From Toxonevra muliebris (lineage: Eukaryota; Arthropoda; Insecta; Diptera; Pallopteridae), in the NCBI GenBank assembly GCA_963691655.1, contig OY829328.1:4182204-4246203 (forward strand): 64,000 nucleotides of DNA. The letters are read 5' to 3'. Positions 51,303 to 61,450 of the stretch are shown in pieces; within the stretch, counting starts at the first letter, position 1; every line of letters begins with the position of its first letter. The position numbers and the translations under genes were made by a program. A model generated the notes under the pieces. It was not told where the DNA came from. It did not search any database and saw only the letters and a list, made by a program, of their open reading frames with translations.

Positions 51303-54235
51303 TTACGAACTAACAGCACTCGCTTGGGACATCTGACTGCTCATAGACCCACCGCCACCGCCGCCACGTATTCCACTCATATTGCCTTGACCAGCGCGTA
51401 TTGGCTTTGCAATTTGTGCCTGGGGTCCACGACGTCCGAGATGCTTCTGTCGAACTGCTTCTTTGATGCGATCCACCTCGTATTGATAACGTTTGCGATC
51501 TCGCATAGCGCCTTCTTTGGCCTCTTTCAGGGCAGTCTCTAGCGCTTTAACACGTTCCATAGTGGTGCGCAGACGTTTCTCCAATTTAGGCAGTTCGCAA
51601 CGCAAGTCAGCGTTATCACGCACCAACTGCTTGTGCACCTTTGTGAGCTGATCGAGATTGTTCTCGAGGAAGGAGATTTTTTGCTTTTGTGCCAAGGATC
51701 CACCATCCTCTTCGCTGTCCTCATTAATGACCGTTTTCTTAATGCGTGCCTGTGAAAAGGTTCAGAGAAATAGATAGATAGTTAGCAAGCTAACAACTTA
51801 TGCTCATCAAAACTCTTAACACTTACCTGTAAGTCTTGCACGAAGAGCTTTCTTAGGTTATGCAGCGTTTGCAGCTCCTTTGCGACAGTGTCCTCCAAGC
51901 CTTTCAAGTCCTTGCGCGCCTGTTCACGACGCTCATTGGTGAGTATGATGTCTTGAAGTTTATTCGACTTCTCAGCCTCCTCTTGCTTGAGTCGTTCGTA
52001 GTCGGCGGTCATCTGTTGATGGGCGAGTATAAGCTTTTGATACACATCCTTCATTTCGTTCATCTCGTGCTGCTTGACTAAGATTTCGTCACGCAATTCG
52101 GACACTTGCTTGGTATGTGCTTCACGCAATTCATCCATTTGCGAATCGAACATGGAACGTAATTCCTCTGCCTTTTGTTTTTCTTCGGCATTCACAGCCG
52201 AAACATGTTCGGCAGCCTTCAATTTGGCGCACTCTTCACGCAATGAGTCAATTTGTTCCTCAAGCGCACGCTTCTTGTTTTCTGCTTCGCGCATTGACTC
52301 CTGCAAAGACTTCATGCGCGCTTCATGCTGCGAGATCAATAAACGATACTCGCCGAGATCTTTTTCGTATTCCGAGAGTTTTTTGTTAGAATCAGTTTGC
52401 TGTGTTTCCATATTGGAGCAACGCTGTGCAATATTCTTCGCTTCAGTTTTCATTTTGCTAATGTAGAGGCGCGCCATGGTAAAGTCTTCCTCCACCTTTG
52501 CAGAATCACCACCGCCAGCGACAGTGTTCATCTTCATATCGATGGCAGAGTCGCCAGTCGACAAAGCCTGTCCAACTTCGGCAAGATCACGCAACAAATT
52601 TGTAAGCATCTCGTTGATTCGTTTTTTCTGGTGCGACGACATGTCCTTTAGTTGTTGCAACTCAGATGTTGTGGTATTCAAGAGAGTCTGCTTTTGCTGC
52701 AATTCCTCGTTTAGCGCGTCCATGTCCTTATTTTTTGTTTCAATTTCTTGCGATTTCTGATCATAGTTGACGGCCAGTTCTTCGAGTGCTTGAAGTACTT
52801 CTTTTACTTCTTCCTTAGCAGATTCGTTCTCTTGCTGTATGCGTGCCATCTCCGACTGCAATGCTTCATATTCACGACGTGCGTTCGCAATTAGATCTTC
52901 TTGCTCAATTATTTGGTCCTTGAGATTTTCTACGTATTGACTCTGTTGATTGATTTCCTCATCTTTTTCGTCTAGCTGCTGATACAAACGTTCACGTTCA
53001 GCCTCGAGACGTGTACGTTCATCGCCGCTAATCGAGCCCACCATAAGTCCGGCGGCTGGTGTGGCCGGCACTGGAGCAGTGACTCCATTCGGTGCAGTAA
53101 CTTCCACTTCCAAGTTGGGCGTGCTGGCTTCCATGAGGTCATCAATGTTTATTTGTTCTTCGGGGTTAACTGATTCACCGGCACGCCAACGCGCCAATTC
53201 CAATTCAAGCTTCTCAACTTTACCCTTGAGACGTGCATTTTTCTCCTTCTCTTTTTCATAGCGCCGTTTCCACTCTTCAGCGGTAAGCTCTTCATTGACA
53301 CATACAACATTTTTGACGGTCTTGGCGCGACGACCAAACTCAAGGGTCGATTTAGTTTCGGATTCGTTGAAACTGGCGGGCGAACAGCAAATAACAATAG
53401 TTGTTCGCGCATTACCACCCAGCGATTCCTGTAGAATACGCGTCAGCTTCGAGTCACGATAGGGTATGTGCGTTTTATTGCCATCGGCAAGCGCGGAGAT
53501 GACATTGCCCAAAGCGGACAGAGATTTATTGATGTTCTTCGCTTCATCGAGCACTGTGCCTTCGGCGCCGGTTTTTGATACCTTTTCGGAACCAGCCAAA
53601 TCGACAAGGTACAATTTACCCGAGAGTTTCTTTTGATTTTCTAAATTCTCCTGCTTAACATTGATGAGAAATACTGAATGAGAACGTGAGGAGTGTTCGT
53701 TCATGTCTGGAAAATGTAAAAATAGTATTATCTTATTAAAGTATTGTCAGGTGTTTAAAAGTCATGTTTACTTACTTGTCACAGCAATATGCCGGTTTGA
53801 CTTGCCCTCTTCGATTACTTCGAATACATCCTCGGGTGATGAAACAAAACGCTCTGTTGCGCCTTTTACATAAGGTACACGATTTTTATCTTCATGTACG
53901 CTCAAATTCACTTTCGACACATCTAATAAATCCCGAATTTTATCCATGTAGATCTCGTAGTAAGACACCTTAATGTGAAATTCTAAATTCACTTCCATCG
54001 TATAGATGTGATTGAAGATATCATTGACAATACGTGGAATGATACCTTGCTTCATAGTATCACCGATGACACCTTCCATGGTGTGTGTTTTACCAGATGA
54101 TGTTTGACCGTATGCGAAAATTGTACCGTTATAACCGGCCAGCACATCGGTAACAATCGATTTCGCCGCCTCATTGTAAACTTTCTCTTGAGAAGCATTG
54201 GGCTTAAAGACTTTGTCAAAAAGATAAACTTTACC
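51303..54235 (-). CDS. Khc: Kinesin-1 heavy chain, 928 residues in window, first coding exon missing beyond the right edge
   Basis: Exons in window: 54235-53776, 53706-51827 and 51749-51303 (stop TAA 51303-51305). The first begins [10 protein letters not shown] at a TTTCAG acceptor, so about 50 N-terminal residues are encoded upstream. I found no exon for them between 54236 and 64000. Motor motifs are all present: P-loop [10 protein letters not shown] (about 54083-54112), switch I NEHSSRSH and switch II DLAGSE. A long coiled-coil stalk follows, then the tail with the autoinhibitory QIAKPIR motif and a Gly-rich C-terminus. Dimers walk to microtubule plus ends carrying light chains and organelles, or bind mRNA and microtubules through the tail. 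The predicted total of about 977 residues fits fly Khc (about 975). Introns here are 77 and 69 nt; the 5' intron exceeds 9.7 kb. Nothing looks broken. Confidence 0.96.
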
Positions 54236-55428
54236 CTGAAAATTTAGATGAAAGAAAATAAATTTAATAGTTTTATTAAAAAAGAATATTTGATAAAATT
54301 AAGCTAAATTAAATGATTTTAAAAACAATAGAGACTGGCATGTAGGTATGACTTCGCCGTTACAAACAAATTAGCAAGGAAAAACGCCATCTTTTTTGAA
54401 TGAGTGTATTGTGTTTCTCATTGACCTATATTTAAATTCTCTAAAAATTTAATTTAGCATTTGTTTTTGTTTTCACAGAAATGTTGGTTGTGGAATGGTT
54501 GAGCGAGGGTTCTAAAGGCTACGAAGTCATTATTATGCTTAACTGAGCAGTGGAGTGGTTGTGCATTATAAATTTCATTAAAAGTTACTTTCTAGTTGAA
54601 TATAAAAAGCAAGAAAAAAGAATACGATGCAATCGGCAGCTGAAAAAGGAGATTGCAGCAGAAGCTATATACGTTATATTTTGGACATTTTGAGGTGGTA
54701 TTATCTCGTTTTGCCTGCTTATTTAGACTCTTTAGTTTGGGTGATGAATATACATACTCGCTGCTCATTCTTTTTGACAATACATATTAGAGATGGGCGC
54801 GTAGTAGAGTACTTTTTGACTCACACTCACGCATGTTCACATAGGAATTATGAAAATCAAATCACGCTCACTCATGCTCACGTGGAAATTACTTGCTGCT
54901 TTTACTTTGCTAAAGCCCTAAGCACGCATTTTTCAAATTTTACAGGAAAAGCAAAAAAATTGTTATTTGGAGTACTGTTTCGAGAATTAGTAATTTAAAC
55001 TAAAAGAATAGATCGTAAGCTTTCGGTGTAGGTCTCTAAATTTTTCGGTACAGATGAAATGCATTATCATAATCCATCAAAAACTCGATATTGAAAAATT
55101 TGATGTTAGGACCTTAGCAAATTAAGGCAGCGATATATTCTACACATACAATCCAGGACAAAACCAGTCCATAGATCTCAAGAGTATTTTTAACCCTACA
55201 GTATTCAATTGCAAATTTATATTGAGGTAAATTTACTGAAACTCAATGGCATTGTTGAATGTTGTTTTGTTCACCCACAAAATAAAATACTTTTACTGGT
55301 AAAAAAGGGAAGCTTTTTGTAATGCATATACAACGCTGGAACACTTTGTATAATTTTATTTTTATTTTGTTAACTTGTTACTAAAACAGTAACTATCAAA
55401 AGTTTTGTGTGCACTATTCTTCTATGAA

Positions 55429-55735
55429 GGTTAGGTTAGGTTGGAGTGGCTGTCGAGAGACACACTTAGGCTTGAACGACCCATTGTATTACCACATAGT
55501 TAGACCTAAAGTTTAACGCCGATTCCGAACGGCGGTGTGGCAATTTTTTATCGGCTTGGTGGTTTTGCCATTACCAACCAATGTGTGTACTCGTACACTA
55601 TCTTATAATTCTCATACTCATATTGATAGTGAATATAAGAAAGTAATGAAAATTAACCACCAGACGAAGTCGGGAATCGAACCCAAACCTCCCAGATGAA
55701 AGTCTAGTGCACTATCCACTAGGCTATCGAGGTCG
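55429..55735 (-). mobile_element. tRNA-derived SINE, copy 3, with 12-bp target-site duplication
   Basis: It is close to copy 1 in sequence and has the same limits: minus-strand head CGACCTCGATAGCCTAGTGG at 55735 and tail CCAACCTAACCTAACC at 55429. TTCTTCTATGAA is repeated on both sides (55417-55428 and 55736-55747). The A box is intact; the B box reads GGTTCGATTCC. It sits in the first intron of Khc, in the same orientation as the gene. Confidence 0.88.
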
Positions 55736-56019
55736 TTCTTCTATGAAACCTGTTTTCTTTTTGTATCAAGTCATGCGATTATTCATAGTGACTCTTTTAT
55801 TTTTCATAATATTATTATAATATTTTTTGTACATATTTTCCACCTATTTACATGTGTATTTACATAAACATAGTTCTCAAAGTTTCTGTACTTCTTTGCT
55901 TAATTTCCTTAGATTAATTTCATGATGTTTTATCGATTTTCTCCCATTCTCTTTTTTCTGTTTAAGAGAAAAGATCCCATTTTTTTTCTGTTTAAGAGAA
56001 TGGGTTAAGCATAAAATTA

Positions 56020-56214
56020 CTACATGTTCTTTTTCATTCGCTCAAAGTACTCTCTATGCGCGTTGAAAGATGACTTGGCGTCGAAGTAAATGCCCAAATC
56101 TTTAACGGTATCAACTCTGAAAAAATACTTGTTATTGTCGTAGGTGTAACCACTTAGCACCTGAGTCGGTAGCTGTTTGCGGGAATAAGTTAATGCAATT
56201 GTCGCTAATATCAA
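56020..56214 (-). mobile_element. Short LINE reverse-transcriptase fragment
   Basis: A 64-codon stretch includes FFRVDTVKDLGIYFDAKSSF followed by NAHREYFERMKKNM. The VKDLGIYFD block is the conserved motif after the RT palm in Jockey-type LINEs. Flanking sequence on either side does not continue the domain, so this is an isolated fragment inside the Khc intron. Confidence 0.6.
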
Positions 56215-56952
56215 TATGTGATATACATAGTTTAGTAAAAATTTTTAGAAAATTTCACTAGAAACTCTTTCATCCAGCGCATTACGAACTTCTGCAACAC
56301 ACGCAATGACTTTATTTAACTCTAAGCCCTGAGTTTCTAGTTTTTTTATGTTGGGTACTAAGATCCACAAATATGTTTTAGTTAATGCCAATTGTGATAC
56401 GATATCTGTATTCAATTCTTTACATGAACTTTACATTTAGTGAAAAAACAAAAGTAGACAACATTGCATACTACACAGGGGCCATGAAAGTACGATTGTT
56501 TCCTCTTTCTATAAATATAACTTGCTAGTTCTCCGGGCATCATTTTTCATTCAAAGTCTATTCATTTTAAATAATTAAAATCAATAAGTTAAAAAAAAAA
56601 TTTCAAAATTAAACGTATTAAAAAAAACTTGCTCTATGTATTTGCTTTAATTTTGCATTTTTATTTAACAATATACATTTAAAAAAGAGCTTAAAATATG
56701 CGCTTTTCTTCCAAATCTGTAAAATATGTATGCGTTGGAAAAAATATCTAAAATATGCGAAATATGCTTAAACAAGCATTTGCTGAAAAAACTAGCCCTG
56801 ACGACACATTATATTTCAAATAATAATGAAAAAAAGCAAGAAATTAATGAAGTATATACAGGAAAACATACTACTGACTCACTAATCAATGGCACATACC
56901 AAATTAAAGCTTTTAGAATTATGAAATTAATTACTTAATTATGGAATAAACG

Positions 56953-57095
56953 AGCCTAAATTCGAATACCTCGTCATGGCAGTAAAGCAGTGGTAGAGAG
57001 CTCTTCTCGTTAGCTCAATCTCTAAATTTAAAGACAGTGAGCAGCTGATTTTTTTTTACTGTCAATGCCACGACGTGCTATTGTAATTTAGGCTT
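56953..57095. mobile_element. 143-bp inverted-repeat element in the Khc intron
   Basis: AGCCTAAATTCGAATACCTC at the left pairs imperfectly with AAGCCTAAATTACAATAGCA read from the right end. The arms extend to CGTCATGGCAGTAAA and CGTCGTGGCATTGACAGTAAA. Target-site duplication not clear. Confidence 0.55.
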
Positions 57096-58066
57096 GAGAT
57101 AAACTATAAACAGAAGTTCTTAGTTAACAGCCATATACATGTATGTAGATAACTATTTTCAGAAATCTTTAAAATTATACTATGAAAAAAGCTTAAATGT
57201 GATCGTGATTCTGCTACAACTTCCATGCAGTAAATAATCTTTAGTAAACAAAAAATAGAATAAATAAATTACATATGTGCCCAGGAATGTATATTTCAAT
57301 TGTTTCTTCTTAGCTCCAATATGACATTATTTCATTATCAATTTAAATTCACAAATTATTCATTCTCTGTAAAAGAAAATTTTACTTGTTTATTTTAGAA
57401 TTCATAGCGATGGTTTAACCGATTTTCTTTTATGCATGTCTACTTTTTCAATTTCACGATAGTTGTTGTTTTATTATCATTTCACAAACATTTACAAATT
57501 CTAATAGTTTTTTTTTTTTTTTTTTTTTTGTGATTAGATTGAGGGCACTTATTTTCACGTTTGCTTTATTCACTCTGAATGCCGACTTTGTTTTTCTTTT
57601 TTGATTGCTTTTTTCATCATTTCAGTTTTTTATTTTATTTATTTATCAGTAATTTGAAAGTGACGGGGGCCAGCGCATCTTGGGCGATGATTTGCAACTA
57701 ACTTAAATTTGTTTCTTTATTTTTGAACAATGTGGATGGGCTGTTATTTTATGCGCTGCAACTAACAGTTGAAATGCAAGTAAATGAAACTGATCAAAAT
57801 TCTATACACAAATTTCATATACGTAAATAAACCAGAGCATGAAAATAACTCTTACTTTTTTTGTTTTTAAGTAAACTCAGACTATAAACTGTTATATTAA
57901 AAAATTTAAGTCTAATATTACTTTTACTTTTTAATTAAAAAAATAAAAGTTAAAAGTCTTTCTGTACTTTATAAAAAAAAACAAAATATTTAAAAGCACC
58001 TCATAACTTTTATTTTTAAAAGTTATGTTTAAAAGTCTTTGGTGACTTCTATTTTTAAGTCTTTAA

Positions 58067-58332
58067 GGATGTAGTCTGGTATTCCGGCCTAATTTTTAAG
58101 GGATTTTTCGGACATTTTTTATTATAACAAAAAAAAACTACAATCGTTTCAATTTTTTTATATGTTATTATTGACATCTTTAACTGTACAAAAAGTTTCC
58201 TTTACGATATTTTTTTAGTGTTTTTTACGTCCAAAGTGGGCGGGTGATTACGGCACTTGAAGTCATCTGAGACAAGAAATTTAAGTAGAATATTGTTTTG
58301 TAGACTTGTCATTCTGGCAGGTAGTAGATTTA
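58067..58332. mobile_element. Partial relative of the 18.5-kb inverted-repeat element
   Basis: It begins TTAA-GGATGTAGTCTGGTATTC and matches the right part of the 18541-19077 element read in reverse: GACATCTTTAACTGTACAAA, CGTCCAAAGTGGGCG, GAAGTCATCTGAGACAA, CTTGTCATTCTGGCAG. The other terminus is not found, so it is truncated near 58332. Confidence 0.7.
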
Positions 58333-58699
58333 AACATTTTTATTGAAAAATAAAAAAATGGCAGACTTCTAAAAAAAAAAAAATTAAAAAATCTTTTTTT
58401 GTTGAAAATCGGAATAAAAAAAAGGAAATAATGATTATAAGTAAACAATTCTACTACCCATTAGTCATTAGTCATACTAGCCATTAGTGTGTAGAATAAT
58501 GTCTTAAAATTTCAGCTTAATCGGTTTCATAGAATTTCTTCAAACGCCTAAAAACTTCGTTAATATTTTGATCTAGTAATCAAATCTTAGGAAGAGAAGA
58601 GCGATTGCTCCTACGAATAAAGCCGAATGAGAAAATAAACCAAGTTGTATTTTTTTAATTCCATATTTAAACTAGATTTGATTTCTGAGGCAAAATGAC

Positions 58700-58880
58700 C
58701 ATCTGATTATTAAGGGAACTGAAAGCCATTCATCATCTCTTATGTGAATGCTCTAGTTCACCAGAATTAACTCGTGCAATTTTTAAATTTAAAAACAGTG
58801 CCAAAAAATTATTCTTTAAAAACAAGGTGCTTTTACGAAGAAAGTCCTACTCTCCGCATAGTGGGAATTTATGGGCATGG
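58700..58880 (+). mobile_element. Possible LINE C-terminal fragment
   Basis: One frame reads KAIHHLLCECSSSPELTRAI, resembling the H...CEC end of LINE second reading frames such as VLHFMCECPSLARKR at 10.1 kb. There is no RT sequence next to it. Weak call. Confidence 0.35.
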
Positions 58881-59124
58881 GTTTTGTAGTGCCATTCACA
58901 AACACCATTAAATAAAAAGAAATATAGGTACATAAAAAAAATACAGTACTCTCAACTGTGCCAAATTTATCTACGATAATGCACTATGGGGCCGATGAAA
59001 AATCTAGCTAGCCGAAATTCGAAAAATCAACTATATCAGTGTGGAAAGGATCTGGCTGTAAGAGCGTCAAAATATCGCACAATTTACAGAAATATGGTTA
59101 ATATAACTTAATTCTAAAATATAA

Positions 59125-60085
59125 TCGAACTGCGTTCGATCTTCGACTGTAGTCGAATGCCCTGATCGAACGAATTTGAGTTTGGTATTATGACGTGCTT
59201 TCGACAGAGAATAGCGTTATTGTGAATTTCACTCATTTTGGCTTGTTCACAATAGTATATTTCTATCAGCTGATCGTCATTTTGAAAAATAAATACGACT
59301 TGTTTAAAAATGAAGTAGAAAAAAAAGGACAAAATTGAAATAATGGTTCAACGATTCATCGGAAGAGGATTAGAGCTTGATGGAACTGGCCAGAAGTAGA
59401 AAACGATTAAGTGCAGCCTTTCGAAAAAGATTTGGCATTTACGAAATTCGTGTACAGATTTCTACAGAACTTACGACTGACCAAGGAGGCGTTTGTGGAC
59501 TTGATTACTACTATAGATGAACTGCTCAAGCAATGCACATGAGCAAGATCAATTCCAAACATATTAAAATTGGCAACAGTTCTGCGATTTTGTGCTCAGA
59601 GATCACTCCAACACAAGCATCGGGAATGAGAATACTCTTGGACTTGCTCAGTCCACGGTGTCTCTGGTGTTATCAGAGTCTTTAGATTCCCTGGAAAATT
59701 GTATTTGCCAAAGATGAATAAAATTCAATTATATAAGCAAAAGTATATTTTGCTAAATTATTGGTTGGTCCTAAACCATTTAGTTCTTTCTTCGTTGCAC
59801 AGAACTTTTGAGGAAATACCCTTCGCAATCAGAGGATTTGCTTTCCAACAATGATACAAATTTCTATAACTGCAATGTGTTGCTCACCACTTTAATCCTG
59901 CAAAAAATTTGCAAAAACTGTTTAAAAATTGTTTTTTGTCCTCAAAATGCAAAAAGAAATAACAAAATACTTACATTTTTAACTATTATTACTCAGTATG
60001 CACCGTATCGAAAGCAAAATTGCGTTCGACAGAAAATTCGATCTTCGATAACCAGCGAAGATCGAACGTCGAAATCAGCTCATAA
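59125..60085 (+). mobile_element. PIF/Harbinger DNA transposon relic
   Basis: From 59456 one frame reads RFLQNLRLTKEAFVDLITTI, then ARSIPNILKLATVLRFCAQ and, after a shift, LGLAQSTVSLVLSESLDSLE. This order (helical LTKEAF segment, LKLATVLRF, QSTVS) matches the N-terminal half of HARBI1-like transposases. The DDE catalytic part is not recognisable. Both borders carry related inverted sequence around GTTCGATCTTCG (59134-59146 and about 60058-60070). Stops and frameshifts are frequent. It lies in the Khc intron. Confidence 0.75.
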
Positions 60086-60349
60086 TAAGAGTCTTAATGT
60101 ATGTAATGTATCACAGTTTTTAAAGAGGGTTTCAAAGGAAAAAACTTCTATAGAAAACCTTCGATTTAAAGCTTAGCACAAAAATGTTTCTAGAGACTAG
60201 AAGAAAGAGCAGTTACAAGAATATACAAACATAATACATAAATAGATACAAAAGCAAATAAATATAATTATACACCTAATACAAATTTTATGTGTAATAA
60301 ATAATTATAGTCAAAAACGAATTACTGAAATAATTCTGAAATTATAATA

Positions 60350-61450
60350 TTTTGGGACATGTCACAACGAATTTTAAATTTTTCTATTGTATTTACAATG
60401 CGAACAGATATTAGTTGAACTCCAGATTCGATGTGGAGTTTTCTAGTGGACTAATCCCAAGGAGGTCCAAGCATCATTTTAAGGAGCTTGTTTTGACAAA
60501 TTTGTAAAGTTTTTAGTGCGATTTAGCACAGATGCCCCTTGCTGGGCACGCATATAAAATGATTCATTGAAAAATTGTCTTGCAGATTATTAATTTGTTT
60601 TCTTTACTTAAACTTGAGTGTCTAATAATCAAGGGGTATAACATTTTTATAGCAACATTTAATTTGTCTTTGATATGCTTCGTGTGGTCATTGAAAATTA
60701 CTTTTTTATCAAAAACAACACTTTGGTACTTGACATTTTTAGCCTTTGGGATAGTGTGGTTTTCCATTTTCAGGTTTGTGCTGGGTAAATAGCAATGACT
60801 TCTTTTTCTTGTAAAAAAGATGGCTTGCGTTTTACTAGCATTAATTTTTATTTTCCATTTATTTTCGTCAGCATACATAGCATATTCACAATTTCTTTAT
60901 CTTGGGAAATCTGAGCAAAATATAATGTACAACAAGGGCCCCAGGACCGAACCCTGAGGGACCCCAGCAGGTACTTTGATTATATCTGAGTACTTGTTAG
61001 AAATACTTACGCAAAAGAATCGATTTATGAGAAAGCTCTTAATGATTTTTGTAAGGTGTAAAGGAATTTTAAAGTTAATTAATTTGAAGATTAGGCCGTT
61101 GTACCGAACTGAATCAAATGCTTTTTCTACATCTAACAATGTTAAACCGATGTATTTTTTCAATTCGAAATTTGACTTAACATGGTTAGAGATACGCTTA
61201 ATTTGATGTGTGGTGTAATGAAATTTTCTAAACCCAAATTGTTCATTTGGAATTATATTATTATCGTCTACGAATAAGAGTAATTTTTCTTTTATAACTT
61301 TTTCCAAAATTTTGCTTAAACTACTCAAAAGACTTATTGGTCAGTAGCTATCTGCTATGTTAGCTGGTTTATTTGGCTTAAGAATCGGCACCACTTTGGC
61401 CACTTTCCATGTGTCTGGGAAATATTGCAATTTCAAACATAAGTTGAAAT
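60350..61450 (-). mobile_element. Jockey-like LINE relic with the catalytic box deleted
   Basis: Minus strand from 61450: FPDTWKVAKVVPILKPNKPA, PISLLSSLSKILEKVI, then an open 143-codon stretch with NEQFGFRKFHYTTHQI, TLLDVEKAFDSVRYNGLI and AGVPQGSVLGPLLYIIF. The frame breaks at SDFPR and resumes at NCEYAMYADENKWKIKINASK. The segment that should carry YADD is reduced to YADE or lost. KIKINASKTQAIFFTRKR and AKNVKYQSVVFDKK follow, and weak homology (LQICQNKLLKMMLGPPWD) reaches about 60350. An in-frame stop replaces the R of the usual LRPISLL. A dead copy in the Khc intron. Confidence 0.88.

Noticed and set aside
51860..53973. Several plus-strand frames of 66-130 codons
   Set aside because: They are antisense shadows of the GC-richer Khc exons.
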